Source: an uncultured Oligoflexales bacterium
Lineage (GTDB): Bacteria; Bdellovibrionota_B; Oligoflexia; Oligoflexales; JAPPIL01
Assembly (NCBI GenBank): GCA_958296095.1
Contig: OY282434.1
Span: forward strand, 888,001-952,000
Length of the DNA stretch: 64,000 nucleotides
Reading direction: 5' to 3'
Position numbers and translations under genes: made by a program. This document shows positions 43,881 through 53,464 of this stretch, in pieces. Every line of letters begins with the position of its first letter. The stretch's first letter is position 1. Below the pieces are notes generated by a model. It ran no database searches, was not told where the DNA came from, and saw only the letters and a program-made list of their open reading frames with translations.

Positions 43881-44924
43881 CTAGCCCTTGTAGCGAAAAT
43901 AGGCCTTGGGATCGAACGCTTCCCGTACCGCCTCGCCGACAAAGCTGACCAGCAACAGCGTGATAAACAAGCAAATCAGTGGAAATACCGACAGATGATA
44001 CGAGGTGAGATTGGCATGGGCTTGCGATAAGATTTCGCCCCAGCTTGCAGTAGGGGCAGGCACGCCGAAACCGAGAAAATCCAGCGACGACAGCAGCCCA
44101 ATCGATGCCGCAACGGAAAACGGTGCTAGCGTGATGATCGGCGTGATGGTGTTGGGCAAGATATGCCGTGCCATAATGCCGACACGAGACACACCGATTG
44201 AACGCGCCGCCTCGACGTATTCAATCTTGCGCCCCCGCAGAAATTCGGCCCGCATAAAATACGACAGCCCAATCCAGCGGAAAGCACAGAAAATAATGAC
44301 CAGCAACGTGATGGAGGGATCGAAAATCGAAGCCAGCAGAATCAGGAGATACAGGAACGGCAAAGCTGAGACAACCTCGATAACCCGCTGGCAGATGAGA
44401 TCCAAAACCCCCGCACAGTAGCCTTGCACCGCACCGATCGCCACCCCAACGATAGTGCTCAATACCAAAACTACCAGCGCAAAGCTCAGCGACACCCGAT
44501 AGCCGTAAATCAAACGCGTCAACAGATCACGCCCGCGGTCATCCGTGCCCAACCAATGCCTGCTGTCGGGCACGGTCGGCGGGGAGGCATTGAGGTTATC
44601 ATCCGACTCGTTGTAACCGTAGGGGATAAAGGGAAAGAGCATGACGTTGTCGGGATTGTCCTTGAAGGCAGGCCGGTCACGAATTTCCTTATACTGTGCC
44701 TCAGCGATATAGTCCTCGCCGAAAGTTTCGCCCGAGTAGAAAAAAAACACGGGGTAATAGTAAGTGCCCTGGTAGTAAACCACGAGCGGCTTGTTGTTGA
44801 CCCACAGTTCCGCGCCCAACGCCACCAGATAAGTCACGATCAGGATTATCAGCGAGTAGTAGCCGCGTCTTATTTTCTTAAAATTTTCCCAGCGTTTGCT
44901 GAGAATTGGATTTAAAATGGCCAC
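43881..44924 (-). CDS. yejE: Peptide ABC transporter permease, YejE-like
   Basis: 347 residues. The N-terminal periplasmic loop after the first membrane helix is characteristic of YejE. The signature SRHWLGTDDRGRDLLTRLIYGYRVSLSFALVV is near 121-153. The EAA coupling motif (ARSIGVSRVGIMARHILPN) and ASWGEILSQAH follow. Several transmembrane helices are visible. It is last in a run: three binding proteins, an ATPase, YejB, YejE. Family role is oligopeptide import (including microcin C in some bacteria). The start is 11 bases after the yejB stop. Confidence 0.9.
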   Translation of the reverse strand: MAILNPILSKRWENFKKIRRGYYSLIILIVTYLVALGAELWVNNKPLVVYYQGTYYYPVFFFYSGETFGEDYIAEAQYKEIRDRPAFKDNPDNVMLFPFIPYGYNESDDNLNASPPTVPDSRHWLGTDDRGRDLLTRLIYGYRVSLSFALVVLVLSTIVGVAIGAVQGYCAGVLDLICQRVIEVVSALPFLYLLILLASIFDPSITLLVIIFCAFRWIGLSYFMRAEFLRGRKIEYVEAARSIGVSRVGIMARHILPNTITPIITLAPFSVAASIGLLSSLDFLGFGVPAPTASWGEILSQAHANLTSYHLSVFPLICLFITLLLVSFVGEAVREAFDPKAYFRYKG

Positions 44925-44935
44925 AGCAGGTCCCT

Positions 44936-45961
44936 CTACTTAAAATCAATGCGAGGATCGATGACCGTGTAAGCAAAATCAGACAGAATATTGCCGACCA
45001 TCACCGTAACACTCGTAATAACGATGATACCCAGTGCCACAGGGTAATCCCGATTGAGCAGCGACTCGTAACCGAGTGCACCAAAACCATCCAAGCCAGA
45101 AATTTTTTCTATCAGAATCGAGCCCGCAAAAAAGAACGAGACGAACTCGCTGAAGCCTGTTGCAATAGGAATTAGTGCGTTGCGCAGCGCGTGTTTGACA
45201 ATAACGATCTTGCCCGACAGCCCTTTGGCATAGGCGGTACGCACGTAGTCCGCGGTAATCTGCTCGATCAGCGAATTCTTCATCAGCATCGTCGTAAAGG
45301 CAAACATCCCGATCACGTACGCAGTCAGGGGCAATAGCATGTGCATGAACAGGTCGGCAATCTTGCCAAAAAACGACAGTTCGGAAAAATTCTCCGAAGT
45401 CAGCCCCTGCATAGGAAAGATATCGTAGTAACTGCCACCGCAGAATAGCACGATCAGCAGGATCAACAGCGCAAAGCCAGGGATCGAGTAGCCCGCGAAG
45501 ATCACCAACGACGAGGCATAGTCGAAAAAGCGCTGATGCCGCAGGGCTTTGATAATACCTAGCGGCACGCAAATCAGATACGTGATCAGCAGCGAAGCAA
45601 TGCCAAAAATAATTGACACAGGAAAACGCTCGACGATGACATCGATGACGGGCTCTTCGTAGTAGTAGGACTCGCCAAAATCCAGCACCAGCAAGTCTTT
45701 TAACCAATTATAGTAACGCACCGGTAGCGGCTTATCGAAGCCATAGTGTTTTTTTAACGCCTCGACATACTCTTCTTCGATCTTGGCCGCGGATGCAGAA
45801 GCACCGCCTTCCGCCATCTCGCCCCCCCCAAAACGCAAGGCTGACAACGCCTGCTCGACGGGGCCGCCCGGCAAAATTTGCACGATAAAGAACGTGACCA
45901 GGGTAATGCCCCATAGGGTAGGCAGCATCAAAAACAGACGACGAATAAAGTAGGCATTCAT
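44936..45961 (-). CDS. yejB: Peptide ABC transporter permease, YejB-like
   Basis: 341 residues. It begins MNAYFIRRLFLMLPTLWGITLVTFFIVQILPGGPVEQ, the OppB/YejB N-terminal membrane helix and loop. The HAL coupling region TAYAKGLSGKIVIVKHALRNALIPI is near 245-269. The final helices run into SDFAYTVIDPRIDF, the conserved ending of OppB-type permeases. A large periplasmic segment (GGEMAEGGASAS) precedes the second helix. It pairs with YejE to form the membrane channel. It starts 12 bases after the ATPase stop. Confidence 0.9.
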   Translation of the reverse strand: MNAYFIRRLFLMLPTLWGITLVTFFIVQILPGGPVEQALSALRFGGGEMAEGGASASAAKIEEEYVEALKKHYGFDKPLPVRYYNWLKDLLVLDFGESYYYEEPVIDVIVERFPVSIIFGIASLLITYLICVPLGIIKALRHQRFFDYASSLVIFAGYSIPGFALLILLIVLFCGGSYYDIFPMQGLTSENFSELSFFGKIADLFMHMLLPLTAYVIGMFAFTTMLMKNSLIEQITADYVRTAYAKGLSGKIVIVKHALRNALIPIATGFSEFVSFFFAGSILIEKISGLDGFGALGYESLLNRDYPVALGIIVITSVTVMVGNILSDFAYTVIDPRIDFK

Positions 45962-45973
45962 GCCGTAATCCTC

Positions 45974-46981
45974 TCAAAACAAATGGCATGCAACCCGATG
46001 AAAATCATCTTCGCTGCCGCTGACATTTTCTAACTGCGGCTCGGTTTTTTTGCAGACATCCATGGCATGCGGACAGCGCGGATGAAAGCGACAGCCTGTG
46101 GGAAAATGGCGCGGCGACGGTGGCTCAACGTTCAGCAGCGTGCGTTCCTTCTGCTCGTGGGGGCTGGACTTGGGAATCGCCGAGAACAGCGCTTGCGCGT
46201 AGGGGTGCAGCTGTTTTTTGAAAATGCGATTACGGGAAGCCATCTCGACGATCTTGCCACAATACAACACGATCACCTGATCGCTGACCTTATTGACCAC
46301 CGACAGATCGTGCGAAATAAAAAGCACCGTCAGCTTGAACTCATCTTGCAAATCCATCAGTAGGTTGAGTATCTGTGCCTGCACCGAGACATCGAGCGCG
46401 GACACTGGTTCATCGCAGATGAGAATCTCAGGATGCAGTGCCAAGGCGCGCGCAATCCCGATGCGCTGCCGCTGACCGCCAGAAAATTCGTGGGGATAAC
46501 GATTGCGATAGTCCCATGACAGCCCGCTCTTCTCGATCAACTCCCGCACCCGCTTGCGCCGTAGCCGCTTGGTGTCGATATTGTTGATGCGCAGCGGCTC
46601 TTCGATAATGTCGAACATCGAAAAGCGGGGATTGAGCGACGCATATGGGTCTTGGAAAACGACCTGAATCTTGCGGTAAAACCGCCGCAGTGCCCCGCCC
46701 TTCCACGCCAAAATATTGTCGCCCTGCAAGTAGATCTCGCCTGCCGTAGGCTCGATGAGGCGGTTGATAAGCCGGGCCAGCGTTGACTTGCCACACCCCG
46801 ATTCGCCCACGATGCCGAGCGTTTTGTTGCTCTCAACATCGAAGGACACGGTGTCGACCGCCCTAATCGCCCCGATCTGACGGTTGAGAATGCCACCCTT
46901 GATGGGAAAGTGCTTCTTCAGTCCCCTGACGCTAATAATGTGCTTGTGCAGATCCCCGCCGCTGCTGGTGTGCTTGCGCAT
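45974..46981 (-). CDS. Peptide ABC transporter ATPase, OppF / C-terminal YejF type
   Basis: 335 residues from the ATG at 46981; a longer frame from a TTG at 47056 adds a Gly/Ser-rich stretch with no site and is not favoured. Walker A is [16 protein letters not shown], the Q-loop [11 protein letters not shown], the signature [15 protein letters not shown], Walker [16 protein letters not shown], and the switch His in [10 protein letters not shown]. The C-terminal tail has the oligopeptide-transporter Cys motif ([20 protein letters not shown]). YejF normally fuses two such domains; here only the second type is present and no OppD-like partner is in the window. Confidence 0.88.
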   Translation of the reverse strand: MRKHTSSGGDLHKHIISVRGLKKHFPIKGGILNRQIGAIRAVDTVSFDVESNKTLGIVGESGCGKSTLARLINRLIEPTAGEIYLQGDNILAWKGGALRRFYRKIQVVFQDPYASLNPRFSMFDIIEEPLRINNIDTKRLRRKRVRELIEKSGLSWDYRNRYPHEFSGGQRQRIGIARALALHPEILICDEPVSALDVSVQAQILNLLMDLQDEFKLTVLFISHDLSVVNKVSDQVIVLYCGKIVEMASRNRIFKKQLHPYAQALFSAIPKSSPHEQKERTLLNVEPPSPRHFPTGCRFHPRCPHAMDVCKKTEPQLENVSGSEDDFHRVACHLF

Positions 46982-47114
46982 AATCCCCAGACCCGTGTTG
47001 CAACTGCCAGCTGTGCCGCCACCGCTACCACGCCAGCACGAGTTAGGCAACCACAATCGACAGGAAATATCGCCAGCTCTGCCCCCTGTTGTTTTTGGTT
47101 ACGACGGATGTGCT

Positions 47115-48830
47115 TCAGTCCCGCGGGCCTCTAACGCCGACAGGCTTAGGTAAGGCTTTGTCCGCCTGCATTGCCACCCGCAACATCTTGTCCTTGGCCG
47201 CTTCGTACCAGGCATAGTGCCACAGCGGCCCGCCGTAACGCGGCACCGTGCCCTTGATAAAGCCAAACTTGTTCCAATAAGCCTGGCGTGAATATCCCAG
47301 CCGCCACCGCAACAGGTACGGATAGTTGCTGGTTAAAATCTCATCCATCTCATGAAAAAGCTTGGCACGGGCACGGCGATCGAAAATAGGGCCAATCTTC
47401 ATTATCAGCGCATCTAAACGCGGCTCAGAAAAGCCTGGCAAGTTGTTGCCCGATGGCTGATCCTTGAACTTTGAGTGCCAGGTCTCATAAGGATCAGGGT
47501 TGAGCGCACCGGTCCAACCCAATTCGGACAACTCATACTCGTACTTGTTCCATTTTTTGATCAATGAAGCCCAGGTGATTTGCTTCAGCTTGATGTCAAT
47601 GCCAACCTTGCGCAAGTCTTCTTTCCAAATCGTCAAGTAGCGTTCAGAATCTTTGCGCACATAATGGTAGTCAATCACAAACGGCTTGCCATCCCTGACC
47701 AAAATACCATCCTCGTTGACTTTGGTGAAGCCCGCGGCCTTTAGCAACAGTCGGGCTTTTTTTAAATCAAAATCCGTCGGCTGGCGTTGCGGGTTGGCAA
47801 AAATAGAGTTCGGCCAATAGCTCGCGGTGCGCTTATACATGTTATAGAATAAATCCTTGATGAATTTTTCTCGATTTAACGTATGTGCCAAGGCCTGGCG
47901 CACGCGCACATCATCATACGGCGGGCGACGGGTGTTGATGGTAATACCAGAAAAACCTTCAGGAGACTGGCTGTCCACTCGCTGGGCGATGAGCCAGTTT
48001 TTGTTGAACTTGTCTGTCTGCGTGCCTTCCATCCAACGCTTCGGTTGACTGATACTGATCATGTCAAGATCGCCCTTCTTGAGCAATTCAAACTTGATGG
48101 TATCGTCTTCAACCGTGCGAAAAATCACGCGGTCAAAGTTGTAACGCCCGATGTTCTGCGGCAAGTGTGCGCCCCAGTAGTTCTTGTTGCGCACCAACTT
48201 GATCGATCGTCCCTTCTTCACCCGCTGCAAAAGATAAGGGCCTGAGCCAAACAACTTGCTGTTGAAGGACTTGTTGTAGTTCGTGCCCTTCGCTAACCAA
48301 AACTTATGGCTAGTCACATTGAATGAACCACAAATCGTATCCATATTAGTAAAGTGTGCCTGCTTAGCAAAAATTTTCACCGTATGACTATCGACGATCT
48401 CAATCTTGCTAAAACGGTCAAACGCAGCCCGCACCGAACCGATAATGTTGTCAGGGTTATGCACGATGTCCCAAAAGGCCTGCACATCCTTGGTGGTCAC
48501 GGGCGTGCCATCAGAAAATTTGGCCCGCTTATTGAGATGAAACGTAAACAGCTTCTTGTCGGGTGATACATCCCAACGCTCTGCCAGCAGCGGCACATGC
48601 TCACCCGTCTCAAGGTTGGTCTCGCACATGTTTTCAACGATCAGCTCATAAACAAGATACGAATACAAGTCCCCTGAAATCGGGGCGTTAAGAGATTTCG
48701 GATACGACGTGCCTCCCAAGATAATCTGTCCCCCCTTGGGTGCTTGAGGTGCACCGATGACAGGATTTTTGCTCGGCTCAGCCGCGGCGACACTACTCAC
48801 CAAAAAAACAAAAAATAAAAAATACACCAT
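47115..48830 (-). CDS. Peptide-binding protein, SBP family 5, copy 3 of 3
   Basis: About 571 residues from the ATG at 48830, with GGGGAG 4 bases upstream. The signal is MVYFLFFVFLVSSVAAA. The fold is that of family 5 extracellular solute-binding proteins, YejA-like in length: KGGQIILGGTSYPKSLNAPIS, KRAKFSDGTPVTTKDVQAFWDIV, SGPYLLQRVKKG, RNKNYWGAHLPQN and VRQALAHTLNREKFIKDLF. It delivers peptides to the Yej-type permease. The three copies share length and segment order but differ across the ligand-binding parts, suggesting different peptide preferences. The ATPase start lies 133 bases downstream. Confidence 0.88.
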   Translation of the reverse strand: MVYFLFFVFLVSSVAAAEPSKNPVIGAPQAPKGGQIILGGTSYPKSLNAPISGDLYSYLVYELIVENMCETNLETGEHVPLLAERWDVSPDKKLFTFHLNKRAKFSDGTPVTTKDVQAFWDIVHNPDNIIGSVRAAFDRFSKIEIVDSHTVKIFAKQAHFTNMDTICGSFNVTSHKFWLAKGTNYNKSFNSKLFGSGPYLLQRVKKGRSIKLVRNKNYWGAHLPQNIGRYNFDRVIFRTVEDDTIKFELLKKGDLDMISISQPKRWMEGTQTDKFNKNWLIAQRVDSQSPEGFSGITINTRRPPYDDVRVRQALAHTLNREKFIKDLFYNMYKRTASYWPNSIFANPQRQPTDFDLKKARLLLKAAGFTKVNEDGILVRDGKPFVIDYHYVRKDSERYLTIWKEDLRKVGIDIKLKQITWASLIKKWNKYEYELSELGWTGALNPDPYETWHSKFKDQPSGNNLPGFSEPRLDALIMKIGPIFDRRARAKLFHEMDEILTSNYPYLLRWRLGYSRQAYWNKFGFIKGTVPRYGGPLWHYAWYEAAKDKMLRVAMQADKALPKPVGVRGPRD

Positions 48831-48881
48831 CAAACTCCCCAGGTAATAAACCATCTCACGGCAGGGTTAAATATCAACGCC

Positions 48882-50612
48882 CTAACCCTGCGGCCCCCGC
48901 AAACCAGCAATCATGGGCAAGCTCTTGCCCGTCTGCCGCGCAACCTGCAAGGCCTTGGCTTTCGCCGCATCATACCAAGCATACTGCCACACACTGCTGA
49001 ATCCACCGTACTGCGGCGCGCCCTGCGGCAACAAACCAAACTTATTCCAATAGCCCACTTGCAGAAAACTTAGACTCCAATGCAAGATAAACGGATGATT
49101 GTTGAACAGTATCTCATCCATACGATGGAAAAGCCGCTGGCGCTGCTGGCGATCAAACATCTCGCCACTTTTGACGAGCAGATCATCCAACTCCTGCGCC
49201 GTAAAACCAGACAAATTACTGCTGTGCTTCTGGTCACGAAACTGCGAGTGCCACATACTGTAGGGATCAGGGTTGGGATCACCCCCCCAGCCAATAAACA
49301 TCAAGACAAATTCTTTGTTGTGTAGCTTTTTCATCAAGGTTGGCCAGGTTACTAGTTCTAACTTAAGGTCAATGCCAACCTTGCGCAAGTCTTCTTTCCA
49401 AATCGTCAAGTAACGTTCCTGCCGCTTGCTGGCATAGAGATAATCGACCACCAACGGCTTGCCGTTCTTGACTAGCGTTCCCGCACGGTTGACCTTGTTG
49501 TAACCCGCCTCTTTCAACAACTGCCGCGCCTTTTTCAGATTAAATTCAACCAACTTGTTCTTGGGATTGGAAAAAATAGAGCCAGGCCAATAACTCTGCA
49601 ACGGCTCGTACGTGCCATAATACAACGTGGCAATATAGCGGCTGCGATCATACGTATGCGCTAAGGCCCGGCGCACCCGCACATCATCAAACGGCTTGAC
49701 GCGCGTGTTGATAGCAATGCCCCTAAACTTGCGCGGATATTGCGAATCAATGCGCCGCGCCACGATCCAGTTTTTTTGAAATTTTTCCGACGCGGTGTCC
49801 ATCTTCCAGCGCTTGGCATCAGCAAAGGCAAACATGTCAATTTTGCCCTTCTTGAACAACTCAAAACGAATAGTTGCATCTGCAACGGTGCGAAATACCA
49901 GCTTGTCAAAATTGTAGCGCCCGACGTTCTGTGGCAAGTGCGCACCCCAGTAGTTCTTGTTGCGCACCAATGTCACCAGCTTGCCCTTCTTGACCTGCTC
50001 GACCAGATACGGGCCTGAACCAAAAATCTTATTGCTAAAGGACTTGTTGAAGTCCGTGCCTGGCGCCAAGTAGTACTTGTGACTAGTGACCCAGAAATAA
50101 TCGCACAACGTGCTAAGATTGCTGAAGCGCGCCGTCTGGGCATGCACCCTAAACGTATGCGTGTCGGTCACCTCAAGTTTAGTGAACTTACTCAGCTCGG
50201 AACGCATGCCCCCAATGATGTTCTTGGGGTTGCGCAAAATATGCCAGAAAGCCTGCACATCCTTGGTGGTCACGGGCGTGCCATCAGAAAATTTTGCTTT
50301 TTTGTTGAGATGAAACGTAAACACCTTATTGTCGGGTGATATATCCCAACGCGCTGCCAGCAACGGCACGTACTCACCGCTCTGCGGATTGATGCTGCAG
50401 AGTTTCTCGACCACCAGCTCATACACCCTCTGCGCGGCAAGATCACCAGAGATAGGGAAGTTCAACGACTTCGGATAACTCGTGCGCCCTATTACCAACG
50501 TGCCGCCCTGTGGCGCATTAGGGTTGCCGACCCGCGGGTTCTTGGGCGCGACTCGATCAGTCACCGCGGCACTGCACCACAGCGCACTGATGATCAATGC
50601 AACAAGTTTCAT
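48882..50612 (-). CDS. Peptide-binding protein, SBP family 5, copy 2 of 3
   Basis: 576 residues. The signal is MKLVALIISALWCSAAV; the start follows AAGGGG. The family 5 segments match its neighbours: QGGTLVIGRTSYPKSLNFPIS, KFSDGTPVTTKDVQAFWHIL, SGPYLVEQVKKGKLVTLVRNKNYWGAHLPQN and VRRALAHTYDRSRYIATLYY. It begins 12 bases after the stop of copy 1 and ends 51 bases before copy 3, so the three are cotranscribed. It is the most divergent of the three in the middle (RVDARRIDS-type region) and near the C-terminus. Confidence 0.88.
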   Translation of the reverse strand: MKLVALIISALWCSAAVTDRVAPKNPRVGNPNAPQGGTLVIGRTSYPKSLNFPISGDLAAQRVYELVVEKLCSINPQSGEYVPLLAARWDISPDNKVFTFHLNKKAKFSDGTPVTTKDVQAFWHILRNPKNIIGGMRSELSKFTKLEVTDTHTFRVHAQTARFSNLSTLCDYFWVTSHKYYLAPGTDFNKSFSNKIFGSGPYLVEQVKKGKLVTLVRNKNYWGAHLPQNVGRYNFDKLVFRTVADATIRFELFKKGKIDMFAFADAKRWKMDTASEKFQKNWIVARRIDSQYPRKFRGIAINTRVKPFDDVRVRRALAHTYDRSRYIATLYYGTYEPLQSYWPGSIFSNPKNKLVEFNLKKARQLLKEAGYNKVNRAGTLVKNGKPLVVDYLYASKRQERYLTIWKEDLRKVGIDLKLELVTWPTLMKKLHNKEFVLMFIGWGGDPNPDPYSMWHSQFRDQKHSSNLSGFTAQELDDLLVKSGEMFDRQQRQRLFHRMDEILFNNHPFILHWSLSFLQVGYWNKFGLLPQGAPQYGGFSSVWQYAWYDAAKAKALQVARQTGKSLPMIAGLRGPQG

Positions 50613-50624
50613 GACACCGACCCC

Positions 50625-52343
50625 TTAGCTGTGCGGCCCTTTGATGCCCGCGAGCGAGGGCAATGCCTGGTTAGTTTTAATCGCGGTCTTCAATGTCTTG
50701 GCTTTCGCCGCGTCATACCAGGCATATTGCCACACCGCATAGCGGTCACCATAATGCGGGGCAAAGCTAGGAATAAAGCCGAACTTGTTCCAGTAGCCAA
50801 TGCGCAGGTAGCTCAAACTCCAACCTAAAATATAGGGATGCGCATTGAACAAAATACCGTCCATCTCGTGGAAAAGCGGGGCACGCTTGTTGCGGTCAAA
50901 GATCGGACCGATCTTCACGATCAGCTCATCCAAGCGCTTGTTAGTGAAGCCAGCCAAGTTGTTACCTGCGGGCTGGTCTCTGAACTTTGAGTGCCACATT
51001 TCAAACGGGTCAGGGTTGAGCGACGCGCCCCAGGCCACCCCAGCCAGGCTAAACTCATACTTGTCCCACTTCTTGACCAGTGTCGGCCAGGTGATCTGCT
51101 TGAGCTGTAAGTCAATGCCAACCTTGTGCAGGTCTTCTTTCCAAATGGTCAAGTGCCGTTCGGATGTCTTTGATACGTAGAAATAATCGACACTAAAGGG
51201 CTTGCCGTCCTTGCCTATCAACACGCCGCGGGAGTTGGTCTTGGTGTAGCCAGCTTCTTTCAACAGCTGTCGGGCTTTGCTCAAATTAAAATCGATCATC
51301 TTGTTGTTAGGGTTGGCAAAAATAGACGCGGGCCAATAGCTGGCCAGGCGATCATAGCTGCTGTAAAACAAGTCCTTGATGAATTTTTCGCGGTGATAGG
51401 TATATGCCAAGGCCTTACGCACCCGCACATCGTCAAACGGTTTGCGCCGAGTGTTAATGATTACACCAGAAAAGCCCTGTGGGTCTTGCGTATCTGCCCG
51501 CCGCGCGATTACCCAGTTCTTTTTGAATTTTTCTGAATCCGTCTCGGTCTTCCAACGCTTAGCGACGTTGAAGGACAACATGTCGATCTCGCCCTTTTTG
51601 AATAACTCAAAGCGCACCGTCGCATCCTCAACGGCACGATAGACAAAGATGTCGAAGTTGAAGCGCCCGACGTTCTGTGGCAGATGTGCACCCCAGTAGT
51701 TCTTGTTGCGTTTTAACTCGACCCGCTTGCCCTTCTTGACCTTATGCAAAACATACGGGCCTGAGCCGAACAACTTGCTGTTGAAGGCTTTGTTGAAGTT
51801 CTTGCCTAACCAAAACTTGTGGCTGGTGACCTTGAACACACCACAGATAGTGTCGAGATTGCTGAAGTGCGGGGACTTGGCGTAAATCTTGAGCGTGTGG
51901 CTATCGATGATCTCGATCTTCTCAAACTTGTCAAACGAAGCTCGCAACGAGCCGACGATATTGTCGGGATTGTGGACGATGTCCCAGAAAGCCTGCACAT
52001 CCTTGGTGGTCACAGGCGTGCCGTCAGAAAATTTGGCCCGCTTGTTGAGGTGAAAGGTGAAGACCTTCTTGTTGCTAGAAACCTCCCAGCGCGACGCAAT
52101 CAGCGGCACATATTCGCCACTCTGATAGCTGGCCTCGCACAGCGTCTCGACTACCAGACCGTAAATTCTTGCCGATGCACCATCGCCAGAGACAGGATAG
52201 TTGAGCGACTTAGGATACGACAACGCCCCCCAAACGAACTTGCCTCCCTTGACCGCAGCCGAACTGCCGATGACGGGGTTACGCTCCCCAGCCAATCCAT
52301 ACCCCGACCACAAGACTGCAAACAACAGCACCGCCATGCGCAT
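50625..52343 (-). CDS. Peptide-binding protein, SBP family 5, copy 1 of 3
   Basis: 572 residues from the ATG at 52343, with GGGGGTG four bases upstream; an ATG seven codons earlier lacks this spacing. The signal is MRMAVLLFAVLWSGYGLAG. Family 5 segments: KGGKFVWGALSYPKSLNYPVS, KFSDGTPVTTKDVQAFWDIV, SGPYVLHKVKKGKRVELKRNKNYWGAHLPQN and VRKALAYTYHREKFIKDLFY. It is first in the operon, so its upstream region (52344-52440) should hold the promoter; no clear boxes are visible there. Copies 1 and 3 resemble each other more than either resembles copy 2. Confidence 0.88.
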   Translation of the reverse strand: MRMAVLLFAVLWSGYGLAGERNPVIGSSAAVKGGKFVWGALSYPKSLNYPVSGDGASARIYGLVVETLCEASYQSGEYVPLIASRWEVSSNKKVFTFHLNKRAKFSDGTPVTTKDVQAFWDIVHNPDNIVGSLRASFDKFEKIEIIDSHTLKIYAKSPHFSNLDTICGVFKVTSHKFWLGKNFNKAFNSKLFGSGPYVLHKVKKGKRVELKRNKNYWGAHLPQNVGRFNFDIFVYRAVEDATVRFELFKKGEIDMLSFNVAKRWKTETDSEKFKKNWVIARRADTQDPQGFSGVIINTRRKPFDDVRVRKALAYTYHREKFIKDLFYSSYDRLASYWPASIFANPNNKMIDFNLSKARQLLKEAGYTKTNSRGVLIGKDGKPFSVDYFYVSKTSERHLTIWKEDLHKVGIDLQLKQITWPTLVKKWDKYEFSLAGVAWGASLNPDPFEMWHSKFRDQPAGNNLAGFTNKRLDELIVKIGPIFDRNKRAPLFHEMDGILFNAHPYILGWSLSYLRIGYWNKFGFIPSFAPHYGDRYAVWQYAWYDAAKAKTLKTAIKTNQALPSLAGIKGPHS

Positions 52344-52429
52344 AGCACACCCCCAAAAAATCATCGTGAAGAATACTTAGGGTGCATCCTAGCACACCTA
52401 CAAATATATTACCAGCGTGATGAAGGCAG

Positions 52430-52700
52430 CAACGCGGCTTTTTGTAACTCTCATCGCTGCGCGCTGCGCTGCGCTGCGCTGCGCTGCGCTGCGCTGCGCC
52501 GTGGCGCGCTACGCGCTACGCGGCTTTTTTGTAACGCTCGCTTCCTAGCTCGCTTCCTAGCTCGCTTCGCTCGCTACGCGGCCTTTTGTTCCGCTCGCTT
52601 TCTAGCTCGCTTCGCTCGCTACGCGGCCTTTTGTTCCGCTCGCTCTACGAGGCTCTTTTGCCGCTTTCTAGCTCCCTCGCTCCTTATTGCGTTCAAGCTT
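52430..52700 (-). repeat. Mosaic repeat cluster 9 with a GCGCT pentanucleotide run
   Basis: A pure 5-base tandem (GCGCT, nearly eight units, 52461-52499) is followed by AGCGAGC-type repeats in minus orientation (GCTCGCTTCCTAGCTCGCTTCGCTCGCTACGCGGC) up to about 52700. There is no stem-loop module. It sits between the start of the peptide-transport operon and the divergent Rpn gene, so both promoters must lie in or beside it. Confidence 0.8.
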
Positions 52701-52803
52701 GCCTGCCAGCAAACATCAGTTGCTATTCCGTGGCAACTCGCTTAGCTTCGATGCTAAGCTAACTGTATGATAACGCTCCAACAGAAACAACGGAAGGCAC
52801 ATC

Positions 52804-53442
52804 ATGTCAAAACGTGCTCTGCACAATGCACTGTTTACCGCGGCATTTACCCGCAACGTAAAACTAGCCACAGAACTGCTCAAGTTCTTGCTCGGCCAGG
52901 AGCGAGCTGCACAGTTTGACTTCCGCACACTTAAATTCGAGACCACGGTGTTCACCGATGACGAGGGTAACGAACGCCGTGCAGATGCCATCGTCTCCGT
53001 CATGACCAAAGAAGGGAAGCGAGTGCTGTTCTTAATCGAGCACAAGAGCACGAAGAGCAAGCATATCTTCCAGCAACTGCTTTCCTACCAAACCGTTCTT
53101 TACGCAGAGGCTGCCGACGAGGTTGTGCCGATCGTTGTTTCCACGGCGAAGAGCAAGTGGCACTTGCCGCGAGCTTTCCGGGCCGCACACAGCAATGTCT
53201 GTGGTGAGGTCAGCCTCAATTTTGGCTACTTGCTATTCGATTTTGCTGAGCAAACTGCCGAGACACTACAGACTGTGTTTCCCAGCTCGCATCCCTATCT
53301 CCTCGGCATGCGTAGCCTGCAACAGTTGAATAGAGAGGTGATCGGGGAATTTCTCGTCGGCAGTCTTGCTCTGCCTGCGGAAGAGAGGATAAAGCAGAGA
53401 GGTTTGAGGACAAAGAGCGAGCTAGCAAGCGAGCGTTACTAA
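52804..53442 (+). pseudogene. Rpn / PD-(D/E)XK family nuclease, 5' part, ended by a repeat insertion
   Basis: 212 residues. The first about 198 are a PD-(D/E)XK nuclease of the Rpn (YhgA-like, 'transposase_31') family: ALHNALFTAAFTRNVKLATELLKFLL, then the catalytic elements RRADAIVSV (Asp) and RVLFLIEHKSTKS (E-x-K). The last residues RGLRTKSELASERY and the stop are encoded by the mosaic repeat. The natural C-terminal part continues in another frame after the repeat (53465-53848). Rpn proteins promote recombination and some are linked to anti-phage activity. The fragment might still fold, since the catalytic domain is complete. Confidence 0.8.
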
Positions 53443-53462
53443 AGAGCCAAGCGCAGCGTAGC
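53395..53462 (+). repeat. Mosaic repeat inserted in the Rpn gene
   Basis: A stretch of GTTTGAGGACAAAGAGCGAGC followed by AAGCGAGCGTTACTAAAGAGCC and GCGCAGCGTAGCG matches the short-repeat part of the family and interrupts the Rpn coding sequence. It introduces stops in both relevant frames (TAA at 53440, TAG near 53459). Confidence 0.75.
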
Positions 53463-53464
53463 GA

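Noticed and set aside
45974..47056. Longer ATPase from TTG at 47056
   Set aside because: The extra 25 residues are Gly/Ser-rich without homology, and no ribosome-binding site precedes the TTG.
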